Origin: an uncultured Sphingomonadaceae bacterium
GTDB lineage: Bacteria; Pseudomonadota; Alphaproteobacteria; Sphingomonadales; Sphingomonadaceae
Assembly: GCA_947495985.1 (NCBI GenBank)
Contig: CANMBD010000006.1
Span: 22,866 to 86,865, forward strand
Length of the DNA: 64,000 nt
Direction: 5' to 3'
Made by a program: the position numbers and the translations under genes. Below, piece after piece: positions 1 to 9,144 of this stretch. The first letter of the stretch is position 1; every line of letters starts with the position of its first letter. Under the pieces are notes generated by a model. It was not told the DNA's origin. It ran no database searches and was given only the letters and a program-made list of their open reading frames with translations.

Positions 1-2
1 CC

Positions 3-359
3 TATGTCCGCGAGCGCAAGCAGTTTGGCAAACCAATTGGCACGTTCCAGCTGATGCAGGGCAAGATTGCCGACATGTATGTCCGGCTTAACAGCGCGCG
101 CTCCTATGTTTATGCGGTAAACAAGGCCTGTGATGCAAATCAGACAACCCGTTTCGATGCCGCCGGTGCCGTCATGTATGCGTCCGAGAGCAGCGTCAGA
201 GTGGCCGAAGAATCCGTACAGGCGCTTGGCGGAGCCGGTTATACAACGGATTGGCCGGTGGAACGTTACTGGCGAGATTCCAAATTGCTCGACATCGGCG
301 CAGGGACCAATGAAATTCGCCGGATGTTGATCGGTCGTGAACTGATCGGTGGCGCCTGA
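3..359 (+). CDS. Acyl-CoA dehydrogenase, C-terminal part (5' truncated by window edge)
   Basis: The reading frame is open from base 3 and gives the last 118 residues of an acyl-CoA dehydrogenase. It would oxidise an acyl-CoA to the 2-enoyl-CoA with FAD and pass electrons to ETF. The C-terminal helical domain is recognisable: a GGAGYTTDWPVERYWRD stretch followed by DIGAGTNEIRR. In medium-chain enzymes the catalytic Glu sits just before that GT; here it is Ala, as in isovaleryl-CoA dehydrogenases, where the base lies in an earlier helix not visible here. The TGA overlaps the next ATG by one base, so it is translated with the downstream epimerase. Substrate cannot be told from this fragment. Confidence 0.9.
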   Translation, partial: YVRERKQFGKPIGTFQLMQGKIADMYVRLNSARSYVYAVNKACDANQTTRFDAAGAVMYASESSVRVAEESVQALGGAGYTTDWPVERYWRDSKLLDIGAGTNEIRRMLIGRELIGGA

Positions 360-1321
360 TGAAGTTGCTGCTCACCGGCTCATCGGGTTGGTTGGGCAGG
401 TTTCTTGCACCTAGGCTTGAGGCGATCGGTCACAAAGTGGTCGGTCTGGACATTGCTCCCGGGGATCATACAGACATCGTCGGCTCGGTGGCGGACCGTC
501 CCTTGATCGACAAGACTTTCAGCGACCATGGCATTGAGGCGGTGATCCACGCGGGCGCGCTGCATAAACCCGATATTGTCCGATACCCGAACAGCGCCTT
601 TGTTGATGTAAATGTGACGGGAACGCTAAACCTCTTGGAAGCCGCCGTGCAGGCCGGTCATGACCGGTTTATTTTCACATCAACGACATCTCTGATGATT
701 TCCGAAACTGTTCGTGCTGGCCGTGCGGGCGGGGCAGAAGAGGCATTTTGGCTGGATGAAGAATTCGGACCGCTCAAACCGCGCAATATTTATGGCGTGA
801 CCAAAATATCAGCTGAGCATCTATGCCGCCTCTACCACAAGCTGCACGGCATCAATGTCGCGGTCTTGCGTACCGGCCGATTTTTCCCGGAGGATGATGA
901 CACGCTTGAAGTGCCAAGCGGCCCCAATCTGAAAGCCAATGAATTTTTAAACCGCCGATTGACTGTTGAAGATGCTGCCGACGCGCACATAGCGGCATTG
1001 GATGCCATCACGGATATGGGGTTCGAGACGTTCATATTATCAGCGCCGACGCCATTTGCCCGGGAAGATTGCAAGCAGCTGATCGAAGATGCGCCGTCCG
1101 TTATCGCGCGCTATTTTCCCGAAGCACAAGCCTTGTACAAGAAAAAGGGCTGGGTGCTTCCGGACCATATTGACCGTATTTATGATCCGGGTAAAGCAGA
1201 GAGGCTTCTTGGTTTTAGAGGGAAGACTGATTTCGCCAGCATATTGAAGGCTCTGTCAGAAGGCCGCGGGATGCCGTTTCATCATGACCCTGACTATGTC
1301 AGCCCGAAGGAAATTTTATGA
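359..1321 (+). CDS. NAD(P)-dependent epimerase/dehydratase (extended SDR)
   Basis: 320-residue Rossmann-fold protein of the extended short-chain dehydrogenase family. The N-terminus carries the dinucleotide motif GSSGWLG (G7, G10, G13). A Ser/Thr-rich strand (FTSTTS, near residue 110) and YGVTK (Y145, K149) supply the usual catalytic triad. The family acts on nucleotide sugars, sterols or dihydroflavonol-type substrates; nothing here fixes which. The gene starts on an ATG sharing its A with the TGA of the acyl-CoA dehydrogenase, and its own stop overlaps the GST start by 4 bp, so the three form one tightly coupled operon, probably for catabolism of an aliphatic or aromatic compound. Confidence 0.85.
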   Translation: MKLLLTGSSGWLGRFLAPRLEAIGHKVVGLDIAPGDHTDIVGSVADRPLIDKTFSDHGIEAVIHAGALHKPDIVRYPNSAFVDVNVTGTLNLLEAAVQAGHDRFIFTSTTSLMISETVRAGRAGGAEEAFWLDEEFGPLKPRNIYGVTKISAEHLCRLYHKLHGINVAVLRTGRFFPEDDDTLEVPSGPNLKANEFLNRRLTVEDAADAHIAALDAITDMGFETFILSAPTPFAREDCKQLIEDAPSVIARYFPEAQALYKKKGWVLPDHIDRIYDPGKAERLLGFRGKTDFASILKALSEGRGMPFHHDPDYVSPKEIL

Positions 1322-2019
1322 GTTACACGCTGATCACCGCAAACCGCAATTATTCAAGCTGGTCTCTGCGCCCCTGGATATTGATGAAGGCGCTGGATAT
1401 CCCGTTCGAAGACGACATTATCTATTTTGAACAAGATAATTACGAGCGTTTTCGGGCCTTTGCGCCCAATGCGCAGGTTCCCTGCTTAAAACACAAGGGC
1501 CTGAAGGAGGATGATCGCACGATTTGGGACTCGCTGGCGATCATGGAATATCTTGCCGAACGGCATGAAGGTGTCTGGCCAGCGGACGAAAAAGCCCGAA
1601 CTTGGGCACGTTGTGCGACAGCTGAAATGCATGGCGGTTTCGCACCGCTGCGCAATATTTGCCCGATGAATGTCGGTGTGCGGGCCAGGTTGCATGATGT
1701 TGATGCGCCGCTGCAGCGTAATTTGGATCGGATTGGCGAGCTGTTTGCAGAAGGTCTGGATAGCTTTGGCGGACCATGGCTGGCCGGGGATAGTTTTTCT
1801 GCTGTTGATGCTTTTTATGCGCCGGTTGCCTATCGTGTGCGGACTTATGACCTTGATATTGGGGCAAAAGGCCGGGCATGGGTGGATCACATCATATCAC
1901 ATCCTGCGATGGAGGCTTGGGAGACCGAGGCCCTTGCTGAATCACAACGCGAGATTCAGCATGAAGAGGAAATCGCGGCAGTGGCTACGGTGACCGAAGA
2001 TTTCCGGGTGCCTGTTTGA
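1318..2019 (+). CDS. Glutathione S-transferase family protein
   Basis: 233-residue cytosolic GST. The N-terminal thioredoxin-like domain begins SYTLITANRNYSSWSLRPW, with the SSWS group (residues 13-16) at the position of the catalytic Ser/Tyr. A cis-Pro region (QVPCL) and a DSLAIMEYL glutathione-gamma-glutamyl binding segment follow, then an all-helical C-terminal domain. It overlaps the upstream epimerase by 4 bp and ends this short operon. A role in conjugation or detoxification of an electrophilic intermediate is inferred from the family only. Confidence 0.87.
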   Translation: MSYTLITANRNYSSWSLRPWILMKALDIPFEDDIIYFEQDNYERFRAFAPNAQVPCLKHKGLKEDDRTIWDSLAIMEYLAERHEGVWPADEKARTWARCATAEMHGGFAPLRNICPMNVGVRARLHDVDAPLQRNLDRIGELFAEGLDSFGGPWLAGDSFSAVDAFYAPVAYRVRTYDLDIGAKGRAWVDHIISHPAMEAWETEALAESQREIQHEEEIAAVATVTEDFRVPV

Positions 2020-2142
2020 TCTGAAACGGATGTAAAGAATTGTGCTTCGCTTGACGGTGGCAGGTCAATAGGCCATGGCCGCGCCTGATGATGTTGCGTT
2101 GCAGCATTTTAATCTGACATTTCAATCGGTGGGGACCGAATC

Positions 2143-3630
2143 ATGGCAATACACAGCGATTTTAAGCGTGACTGGCTATCCAATCCGAAAACCGAGTTTT
2201 TGGCCGGTCTGGTGGTGGCTCTTGCCTTGATCCCGGAAGCTATTGGTTTTGCTATTATCGCGGGTGTTGATCCGCGTGTTGGTCTCTATGCCAGTTTCTC
2301 CATTGCAGTTATCATTTCGATGATCGGCGGTCGGCCGGGGATGATTAGCGCTGCGACAGCGGCAGTGGCGGTTTTGGTCGTACCTTTGGTGCGCGATCAT
2401 GGCGTCGAATATCTGTTCGCTGCAACCATCTTGATGGGTATTTTCCAGGCTATAGCGGCTTTGCTGCGGCTGGACCTGTTGATGCGTTTTGTCTCGCGAT
2501 CGGTCATTACCGGCTTTGTCAACGCGCTGGCGATTCTGATCTTCATGGCGCAATTGCCGCAACTGACTGGTGAAGCGTTTACGTGGCAGACCTATGCGAT
2601 GGTCGCTGCAGGCCTTGCCATCATCTATGGCTTACCAAAACTGACCAGTTGGGTGCCGTCACCATTGGCGGCAATCATCGTGCTGGCAGCGGTCAGCATA
2701 TATTTCAGAGTGGATGTCTCGACCGTAGGCGACATGGGTGAGCTACCCGATAGCCTGCCATGGATCCACATTCCGCAAATCCCGATAACCTGGGAAACAC
2801 TGCAAATTATTGCGCCTTATTCGCTGGCGATGGCAGCGGTTGGCCTGCTTGAATCATTACTCACTGCATCAATTGTCGATGACATGACCGAGACACGCAG
2901 TGACAAAAAGCGTGAAACCTATGGTCAGGGGATTGCCAATTTCGTGACCGGCTGGATCGGCGGCATGGGCGGCTGTGCGATGATTGGTCAGTCTGTCATC
3001 AACATTAAATCAGGCGGTAGGCGGAGGCTTTCGACTTTTGTTGCCGGTGTGATGCTTTTGGTTCTCATCGTGGGCCTTGGACCGCTGGTCGCGCAAATCC
3101 CGATGCCAGCGCTCGTCGCGGTAATGATCTTTGTTTCGATTAGTACCTTCCGCTGGAAAAGCTTTACCGAGATTACGCATCACCCTTGGCCATCAAATTT
3201 TGTTATGATTGCGACCGTCGTGATGGTTGTTGCGACCCATGACCTGTCTATAGGCGTGCTGACCGGCGTCTTGCTCTCCGGTATTTTCTTCGCCTGGAAA
3301 GTCCGTCAGCTTGTTACTATTCAGGATTTCGTTGAAGTCACAACCCACCGTTATGTCTTCGGCGGCCAGATATTCTTTGGCTCAGTCGATATGCTTTATG
3401 AAGCGATGGAGTTTAACGAAGAAGGCATTGATACGGTGATTATCGATGTTCATGATGCGCATTTCTGGGATATCTCAGCGACTGGCATGCTCGACAAAAT
3501 TGTCGAGCGCCTGCAGAACGAAGGCAAGACGGTCGAACTGATCGGTCTGAATGAAGCTAGCGCGACATTGGTCGAAAAATATAGTGACAATGACCGGCCG
3601 TTTGAAAGTCTGGGTGTCGTCGGGCATTAA
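2143..3630 (+). CDS. SulP family anion permease with STAS domain
   Basis: 495-residue inner-membrane transporter of the SulP/SLC26 family. About the first 390 residues are hydrophobic helices, with the family's early segment ([20 protein letters not shown]) and a [11 protein letters not shown] loop typical of the core domain. The last ~100 residues (from about [18 protein letters not shown]) form a cytoplasmic STAS domain with a [17 protein letters not shown] stretch. Members carry sulfate, bicarbonate or C4-dicarboxylates; the substrate here is unknown. The gene stands alone after a 123-bp spacer, with a GGGGAC sequence upstream as a possible ribosome site. There is no adjacent sulfate-assimilation or carbonic-anhydrase gene. 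Confidence 0.9.
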   Translation: MAIHSDFKRDWLSNPKTEFLAGLVVALALIPEAIGFAIIAGVDPRVGLYASFSIAVIISMIGGRPGMISAATAAVAVLVVPLVRDHGVEYLFAATILMGIFQAIAALLRLDLLMRFVSRSVITGFVNALAILIFMAQLPQLTGEAFTWQTYAMVAAGLAIIYGLPKLTSWVPSPLAAIIVLAAVSIYFRVDVSTVGDMGELPDSLPWIHIPQIPITWETLQIIAPYSLAMAAVGLLESLLTASIVDDMTETRSDKKRETYGQGIANFVTGWIGGMGGCAMIGQSVINIKSGGRRRLSTFVAGVMLLVLIVGLGPLVAQIPMPALVAVMIFVSISTFRWKSFTEITHHPWPSNFVMIATVVMVVATHDLSIGVLTGVLLSGIFFAWKVRQLVTIQDFVEVTTHRYVFGGQIFFGSVDMLYEAMEFNEEGIDTVIIDVHDAHFWDISATGMLDKIVERLQNEGKTVELIGLNEASATLVEKYSDNDRPFESLGVVGH

Positions 3631-3690
3631 AAATTCCGCGACCAAGGCCCGTTGATAGTCCTGCAGCAGATTATTCTATCAATTTACAGT

Positions 3691-3729
3691 CACCTATATT
3701 AAGTAGCATATTGAAACTTAATATAGGTG
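3691..3729 (+). promoter_or_regulatory. Perfect 14-bp inverted repeat overlapping the ribosome-binding site of the next gene
   Basis: Left arm CACCTATATTAAGT at 3691-3704, 11-nt spacer, right arm ACTTAATATAGGTG at 3716-3729, an exact reverse complement. The right arm runs into the Shine-Dalgarno AGGTGG (3725-3730), and the ATG follows at 3737. In RNA the stem would bury the ribosome site; in DNA the same dyad could bind a dimeric repressor. No T-tract follows, so it is not a standard terminator of the SulP gene. Confidence 0.7.
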
Positions 3730-3736
3730 GTATTTT

Positions 3737-4687
3737 ATGAAATGGTTTGTGCGTTTCGCCATTCTCGCTCTTGTCATCGCAGCGGGGTCTTGGTGGTTGT
3801 TGTTGGACGGAAATGCTCCCAGGACCGCTGAAAATGGCTTTGAGATTGCTGAATATCGGCAATTGACCAAGGCAGGCACCGGTGACTTGCCCAAAGAGAT
3901 CAGGATCGAAAGGGTTGGGAGCGATGTCGCACCTGGCTTTGCCGCGGAAGCTGGTAACTTCGCTGCCGATTATGTAACGACATATACGTCATTTCAGATT
4001 GCCTGGCCGGACAGCACCGTTGTTATCGGCGGCGCGATTGATGCGGAGACTTCGGCTGAAATGGAGCAGTCTGCAGATGATCGCCGATTTGACAACGCGG
4101 CTTATGAGCGGGTCAAAACCGCCATGATGATCGCCGAAAAAATTCTGATTACGCATGAACATCTCGACCATGTCATGGCAGTGACCCGGCATCCTGAGCC
4201 AGCCCAGCTGGCACCGCGCCTGCATTTGAATGCGGCGCAGCTTGCTGGTTTGCCGCAATTTGCAAAAGGCGGAAAACTGCCTTCGGAAATTGAGGGCATA
4301 ACGACACAGGATTTTGAAAAGGCAACACTGATCGCGCCCGGTCTTGTTCTCATTCCCACACCGGGCCACACCGCAGGGAGCCGCTCTTTTTTCATCACGC
4401 TGGAAAATGGCACGGAATATCTTTTAATTGGCGATATCGTCTGGAAAATGTCCAATATTGAAAATCTCAAAACCCGTCCGCGGCTTTTGCAATATATATT
4501 ATTCGACCCCAAGGAAGACCGAAGCCGCGTGCTGGAGCAGGTTCGGGCGCTCCATGATTTGCAGAAATCGAACCCTGAGCTAATCATTTTGCCAAGCCAT
4601 GATAAAATCTATCTGGACTCGCTGGTGAAAGCTGGCACATTGCGGGCGAAGTTCAATTTGGAACCCCCTCAAGCCAGCTCGCAATAG
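3737..4687 (+). CDS. Metallo-beta-lactamase-fold hydrolase with N-terminal membrane segment
   Basis: 316 residues. An N-terminal hydrophobic helix with a short basic lead (residues 2-22) indicates a membrane anchor or uncleaved signal peptide, so the catalytic domain is probably periplasmic. The zinc motif is HEHLDH (H140, H142, D144, H145), followed by PTPGHTAGS with the third-site His at 211 and GDIVW supplying the bridging Asp. This places it in the metallo-hydrolase superfamily, but not with assurance in any lactonase or lactamase subgroup. It is preceded by the inverted repeat at 3691-3729, and followed 9 bp later by a GST gene, so these two may be co-transcribed. Function is otherwise unknown. 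Confidence 0.82.
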   Translation: MKWFVRFAILALVIAAGSWWLLLDGNAPRTAENGFEIAEYRQLTKAGTGDLPKEIRIERVGSDVAPGFAAEAGNFAADYVTTYTSFQIAWPDSTVVIGGAIDAETSAEMEQSADDRRFDNAAYERVKTAMMIAEKILITHEHLDHVMAVTRHPEPAQLAPRLHLNAAQLAGLPQFAKGGKLPSEIEGITTQDFEKATLIAPGLVLIPTPGHTAGSRSFFITLENGTEYLLIGDIVWKMSNIENLKTRPRLLQYILFDPKEDRSRVLEQVRALHDLQKSNPELIILPSHDKIYLDSLVKAGTLRAKFNLEPPQASSQ

Positions 4688-4696
4688 GAGCCTATC

Positions 4697-5329
4697 ATGA
4701 TCACACTGCACCATCTGGAATATAGCCGTTCAACCCGTATCATCTGGTTACTGGAAGAACTGGGTGTTGAGTATGAAATGGTGCGGCATCAGAGGCATCC
4801 CGAAACCATGCGGGCGCAGGCCGATTTGGCCGCTATCCATCCGTTGGCCAAGGCGCCGACGGCAATTATTGACGGTCACCTGATGATGGAGTCGGGAGCT
4901 ATAATTGAGTATATTCTGGAGCAATATAGCGATAGCAAGCTGGCTCCGGGACCGGGTTCCAAAGACCGGGCCGAATATCTCGAATGGCTTCATTTCGCCG
5001 AGGGCACATTGGCCAACCCTGTGATCGTGCAAATGCTTGCGCCGCGTTTCGGCGGACTGGGCGAGGGCTATGCACCCTTCGTCGAGGGCGAGGTGGTCAA
5101 GCTGCTCGACTATGTGGAGCACCATATCGACAATCGTGAATTTCTGGTCGGCGACGGTTTCACCGGCGCTGATATCAATATCATGTATGTTGTTGAGCTC
5201 GCCATGGCGGCGGGTATGCTCGCCAATCGTCCGGCAACGATGGATTATGGCAAGCGGATGATGGCGCGGGCGGGCTATAAAAAGGCGATTGAACTGGGCG
5301 GGCCGGTTGTACCTACGCTTGCCGGTTAG
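4697..5329 (+). CDS. Glutathione S-transferase
   Basis: 210-residue canonical GST. The N-terminal thioredoxin-like domain opens MITLHHLEYSRSTRIIWLLE with a Ser at the catalytic position, followed by a KAPTAIIDG cis-Pro strand and MESGAIIEYIL glutathione site. The C-terminal helical domain includes DGFTGADINIMYV, the N-capping box conserved in GST folding. An AGGAG lies 6 nt before the ATG. It sits 9 bp behind the metallo-hydrolase and its TAG overlaps the GTG of the drug/metabolite exporter by one base, suggesting a three-gene unit for handling an electrophile or metabolite; this is inference from spacing. Confidence 0.9.
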   Translation: MITLHHLEYSRSTRIIWLLEELGVEYEMVRHQRHPETMRAQADLAAIHPLAKAPTAIIDGHLMMESGAIIEYILEQYSDSKLAPGPGSKDRAEYLEWLHFAEGTLANPVIVQMLAPRFGGLGEGYAPFVEGEVVKLLDYVEHHIDNREFLVGDGFTGADINIMYVVELAMAAGMLANRPATMDYGKRMMARAGYKKAIELGGPVVPTLAG

Positions 5330-6231
5330 TGGCTGCTGCTGACCAGTCGTCGGACCATGTTGGCGGGCGCGTTCTAACCGCTCTTTTGTTGATACTCACG
5401 CTTTGTGCCTTTGCCGGTAACAGTCTGCTCAATCGCGCGGCACTTGCCGACAATACCATAGACTGGGCGAGCTTTACTGCTATCCGCCTTGTATCCGGTG
5501 CGATCCTGTTAGGGCTGCTATTTGGCTTCAGTCATCGCAGTGCGGTGTTGCCCCGCCGCGATACGCTTGTGCCGGCGGTGGCACTTTTTGTTTATGCGGT
5601 CAGTTTCTCCTTTGCCTATGTGTCACTGGATGCGGCGATTGGCGCATTGATCCTGTTTCCAGCCGGGCAATTGAGCCTGCAGATGATTGGCATGTTTCGC
5701 GGTATCTATCCGACCACCATTCAATGGGCAGGGCTTTTGCTGGCTATCGCCGGGTTGGCCGTCTTTCTGGCCCCGGGCGATACGGCGCCACCACTGGTCG
5801 GCGGATTGATCATGGCGCTCGCAGGTATCTCCTGGGGTTTCTATAGCTGGGCGGGGAAAGGGGCGGCGCGGCCAGCACTCGCAACAGCCCGGAATTTTGT
5901 CGGCGCGGCGGTGCTGTGCTTGTTGCTCATTCCCTTGCTCGGCAGCGGTGAACAGGTCCAGCCAACCGGCATCATATTGGCAATAATCTCGGGCACCGTC
6001 ACATCGGGGCTGGGTTATATTACCTGGTATGCCGTCCTGCCGAGATTGTCCGTCAGCACGGCCGCCGCCTCTCAGCTTTCGGTGCCGGCCATTGCCGCGC
6101 TAGGCGGAGTATTACTACTTGGCGAAACGCTGACCATGCGGTTTTTCATCGGCAGCGCGATGATCTTTGCCGGGATTGGTTTGACGATGTTCAAATGGAA
6201 CGGGTTCAGGCAGCGCCAGCGGAGTCTCTGA
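5329..6231 (+). CDS. EamA/DMT-family transporter
   Basis: 300-residue inner-membrane protein with about ten hydrophobic helices in two repeated halves (roughly residues 15-140 and 155-295), the plan of drug/metabolite transporters such as RhaT/YdcZ relatives. The second repeat carries the usual AAASQLSVPAIAALGGVLLLGE segment. The start is a GTG at 5329 overlapping the stop of the GST gene. Likely exports a metabolite; substrate unknown. Its 3' end overlaps the convergent crtZ gene by 26 bp. Confidence 0.87.
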   Translation: MAAADQSSDHVGGRVLTALLLILTLCAFAGNSLLNRAALADNTIDWASFTAIRLVSGAILLGLLFGFSHRSAVLPRRDTLVPAVALFVYAVSFSFAYVSLDAAIGALILFPAGQLSLQMIGMFRGIYPTTIQWAGLLLAIAGLAVFLAPGDTAPPLVGGLIMALAGISWGFYSWAGKGAARPALATARNFVGAAVLCLLLIPLLGSGEQVQPTGIILAIISGTVTSGLGYITWYAVLPRLSVSTAAASQLSVPAIAALGGVLLLGETLTMRFFIGSAMIFAGIGLTMFKWNGFRQRQRSL

Positions 6232-6727
6232 CCACCGCTTTTCCAGTCTCGCGTTGTACCTTTAACTCCGCCTTCAACTTCGCTGGGTCACGGGCAAATA
6301 CAAAACCAAAGCTCACGCCGCCTTCCTTGCCAATGGTTGCGTGATGCAGCTTATGGGCTTGCACGAGCCGCTTGGCATAGCCGCGTTTCGGGACATATTT
6401 AAAGTAGCGCTGATGAACCAGACCATCGTGGATCAGGGTGTAGATAATGCCATAGAGCAATATTCCGAGCCCAATCCAGGTGCCGGGTTCCCACGCGGAG
6501 CTTCCCATGATCATGGGGCTGCCGACGACAAACATCGAAATGCTCATCACCGCGCCGACAATGCCATAAAGGTCATTTTTCTCCAGCGCGTTATCATGGG
6601 GTTCGTGATGGTCACGGTGCCAGTTCCAGCCGAAACCATGCATGATATATTTGTGCGCGCCCCATGCGACAAATTCCATCGCGACGACGGAGGCAAGGAC
6701 AATAGCGATGATTGCAAAAATGCTCAT
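6206..6727 (-). CDS. crtZ: Beta-carotene hydroxylase (CrtZ-type di-iron hydroxylase)
   Basis: 173-residue membrane protein of the fatty-acid hydroxylase superfamily. All histidine clusters expected for CrtZ are present: HKYIMHG, then WHRDHHEPHDN followed by NDLY, then a late HKLHH. These bind the two irons that hydroxylate the beta-ionone rings of beta-carotene to zeaxanthin. Hydrophobic segments separate the clusters. The gene is not in a crt cluster; the other carotenoid genes must lie elsewhere, as is common in sphingomonads that make nostoxanthin or astaxanthin. Its 3' end overlaps the convergent exporter gene. Confidence 0.92.
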   Translation of the reverse strand: MSIFAIIAIVLASVVAMEFVAWGAHKYIMHGFGWNWHRDHHEPHDNALEKNDLYGIVGAVMSISMFVVGSPMIMGSSAWEPGTWIGLGILLYGIIYTLIHDGLVHQRYFKYVPKRGYAKRLVQAHKLHHATIGKEGGVSFGFVFARDPAKLKAELKVQRETGKAVVRDSAGAA

Positions 6728-6840
6728 CTGTCGAAGATACGCCTTTCTGATCGGCTTTTGAAGTCACTTCTGACTTGCGCCGACAATTGATCTGGGTAAA
6801 CGAAGCACCATATTGGAACAGAGGATGGTATAACCCCCAG

Positions 6841-8271
6841 ATGACCGAAGCAAAAACCCTGTACGAGAAAATTTGGGATGCGCATGTCGTGGACCAGCGC
6901 AATGACGGCACGGCGCTGATTTATATCGACCGTCATCTGGTGCATGAAGTGACGAGCCCACAGGCTTTTGAGGGGTTGCGGAAGGCGGGACGTAAGGTCC
7001 GCCGGCCAGACCTGACGCTGGCTGTTCCCGATCATAATCTGCCAACCACGGCGCGTGTTGATGCGAATGGTAACAAGATACCGATTGCCGACCCGCAAAG
7101 CGCCGCGCAGCTTGAGGCATTGGAAGCTAATGCGCCAGCCTTTGGCATCAAATATATCGGCGCCAGCGACAGGGAGCAGGGCATCGTTCATGTGATCGGC
7201 CCTGAGCAGGGTTTTACGCTGCCCGGCACGACGTTGGTTTGCGGTGACAGCCATACGGCGGCTCATGGTGCGCTTGGTGCGCTCGCATTTGGCATCGGAA
7301 CCAGCGAAGTCGAGCATGTCCTCGCAACCCAGACATTGCAGCTATCCCGTTCCAAATCGATGGAAATCCGGGTCGAGGGACTGCTTGGACCCGGTATCAG
7401 TCCAAAAGATCTGATTTTGCACATCATTGGCGTGATAGGCGCGGCGGGCGGGACCGGTCATGTCATCGAATATCGCGGCGAAGTTTTCGAGCAAATGTCG
7501 ATCGAAGGCCGGTTGACCGTGTCCAATATGTCGATCGAGGCAGGTGCACGCGCCGGGCTCATTGCGCCGGATGAAAAAACCTTTGCCTATTTGAAAGGCC
7601 GTCCGATGGCTCCGAAAGGTGCTGACTGGGATGCCGCCGTCGCCTATTGGAAGACGCTGCGGTCCGATGACGGTGCACGGTTTGATAAAAGCGTTACAAT
7701 CAACGCTGCCGATGTCGCGCCGACCGTTACCTGGGGGACCAGTCCCGAAGATGTAATCCCGGTGACCGGTCATGTCCCAGCCCCGGAGAGCTTCACCGAT
7801 CCGTCGAAACAGGATGCAGCACGCAAGTCGCTGGACTATATGGGTCTGGCTTCCGGGCAAGCCCTTAGTGATGTGGCGGTTGAAAATATCTTCATCGGTA
7901 GCTGCACCAACAGCCGGATTGAGGATTTGCGTGCCGCCGCCAAAATACTGGACGGGCGCAAGAAAGCCGAGGGCGTGAAATGGGCGATTGTTGTTCCCGG
8001 ATCGGGCCTGGTCAAAGCGCAGGCGGAAGCCGAAGGGCTGGACAAGATTTTCACCGCTTCCGGTTTTGAATGGCGTGAGCCGGGCTGCTCGGCCTGTCTG
8101 GGCATGAACCCTGACAAAGTGCCTGCTGGTGAACGCTGCGCCTCAACGTCCAATCGCAATTTCGTTGGCCGTCAGGGGCCGGGTGCCAGAACCCATCTCA
8201 TGTCCCCTGCGATGGCCGCTGCGGCAGCGGTTACCGGGAAACTTACTGATGTTCGTGAACTGATAGGATAA
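6841..8271 (+). CDS. leuC: 3-isopropylmalate dehydratase large subunit
   Basis: 476 residues, full length for LeuC. Together with LeuD it isomerises 2-isopropylmalate to 3-isopropylmalate in leucine synthesis. The N-terminus [17 protein letters not shown] matches the family start, so the ATG at 6841 is chosen over in-frame upstream codons. The [4Fe-4S] ligands are visible in [11 protein letters not shown] and [11 protein letters not shown], and the substrate segment [11 protein letters not shown] is intact. It is followed by a 237-bp gene and then leuD, all probably one operon. A GAGG stands about 12 nt before the start. Confidence 0.97.
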   Translation: MTEAKTLYEKIWDAHVVDQRNDGTALIYIDRHLVHEVTSPQAFEGLRKAGRKVRRPDLTLAVPDHNLPTTARVDANGNKIPIADPQSAAQLEALEANAPAFGIKYIGASDREQGIVHVIGPEQGFTLPGTTLVCGDSHTAAHGALGALAFGIGTSEVEHVLATQTLQLSRSKSMEIRVEGLLGPGISPKDLILHIIGVIGAAGGTGHVIEYRGEVFEQMSIEGRLTVSNMSIEAGARAGLIAPDEKTFAYLKGRPMAPKGADWDAAVAYWKTLRSDDGARFDKSVTINAADVAPTVTWGTSPEDVIPVTGHVPAPESFTDPSKQDAARKSLDYMGLASGQALSDVAVENIFIGSCTNSRIEDLRAAAKILDGRKKAEGVKWAIVVPGSGLVKAQAEAEGLDKIFTASGFEWREPGCSACLGMNPDKVPAGERCASTSNRNFVGRQGPGARTHLMSPAMAAAAAVTGKLTDVRELIG

Positions 8272-8281
8272 GGTCTTAGAT

Positions 8282-8518
8282 ATGGCAGACGACAAGAAAA
8301 AGCCTGAAGATGACGGCAATGAAGAAAAGAAGAGCAAATGGTCCACTGGCGCCAAAGTGGGGGCTGCTGTCGGTTCGGCGGCTGTGGCTGCGGCTCTGAT
8401 ATATGCGGGCCGGCACAAGATGCGCAAACTGGACGAGTTTAAGGCCGACAAGCCGAAACCAGGCACACGTTATGAGAACGAACCGGTTGATGATACCGAT
8501 GAAACGGGTGAAGAATGA
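8282..8518 (+). CDS. Small predicted membrane protein encoded between leuC and leuD
   Basis: 78 residues, not recognised as a named family. The first ~22 residues are highly charged (Asp/Lys/Glu-rich), residues about 23-42 form a small-residue hydrophobic helix ([21 protein letters not shown], a glycine-zipper-like pattern), and the tail is charged again. It lies 10 bp after leuC, and its TGA overlaps the leuD ATG by 4 bp, so translation of leuD is probably coupled to it. Nothing known in leucine synthesis needs such a protein; it may be a structural or regulatory insertion. Confidence 0.75.
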   Translation: MADDKKKPEDDGNEEKKSKWSTGAKVGAAVGSAAVAAALIYAGRHKMRKLDEFKADKPKPGTRYENEPVDDTDETGEE

Positions 8519-9108
8519 AGCCCGTTCGCAAAGTTGAAGGTCGCGCCATTCCCTTTGGCCGAAAAAATGTCGACACCGATGTCATTATTTCTGCGAAATG
8601 GCTGAAAACCATATCGCGTGACGGATTGGGCGAAGGTGCGTTTGAAGCGGTTCGCGCGCAAGAAGGAAATGTTTTTGATGATCCGGAATATGCCGGGGCG
8701 CCGATCCTGATTGCTGGCGATAATTTTGGCTGTGGATCCAGCCGCGAACATGCCGCTTGGGCACTTGACGACATGGGTGTGAGGGCGATTATTGCGCCGA
8801 GTTTTTCTGATATTTTCTCCAGCAACGCCTTCAAGAACGGCCTGTTGGCAATCCCGTTACCGCAAGCAGCAATTGATCGCTTGATGGAGGTCGCCAAAAC
8901 CGATCCCATTACTGTCGACATGGAAAGCATGAGCGTAACCACACCCTTCCAGGATCGCTTCACATTCGAGATGGATCCTTTCCGGCAGCAATGCCTGATG
9001 GACGGACTTGATGAAATAGACCTGACAATGGCAAAATCCGATGCCATAGAAGCGCATGAAAAAAGTGTCGATTCTGACCAGTCCTGGCACAAGCCGGTGA
9101 TGGCGTAG
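8515..9108 (+). CDS. leuD: 3-isopropylmalate dehydratase small subunit
   Basis: 197 residues, normal LeuD length. The swivelling-domain motifs are present: [20 protein letters not shown] near the N-terminus and [17 protein letters not shown] around residues 70-85. It forms the heterodimer with LeuC that converts 2- to 3-isopropylmalate. The start ATG overlaps the stop of the small membrane protein gene by 4 bp (ATGA). No leuB or leuA lies in the window. Confidence 0.97.
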   Translation: MKPVRKVEGRAIPFGRKNVDTDVIISAKWLKTISRDGLGEGAFEAVRAQEGNVFDDPEYAGAPILIAGDNFGCGSSREHAAWALDDMGVRAIIAPSFSDIFSSNAFKNGLLAIPLPQAAIDRLMEVAKTDPITVDMESMSVTTPFQDRFTFEMDPFRQQCLMDGLDEIDLTMAKSDAIEAHEKSVDSDQSWHKPVMA

Positions 9109-9144
9109 GGCGCTCAAACTAATATCAGGGAAGAGGAAAATAGT

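Noticed and set aside
6775..6840. 22-codon N-terminal extension of LeuC
   Set aside because: LeuC proteins start at the [10 protein letters not shown] position; the extension has no similarity and overlaps the likely promoter.
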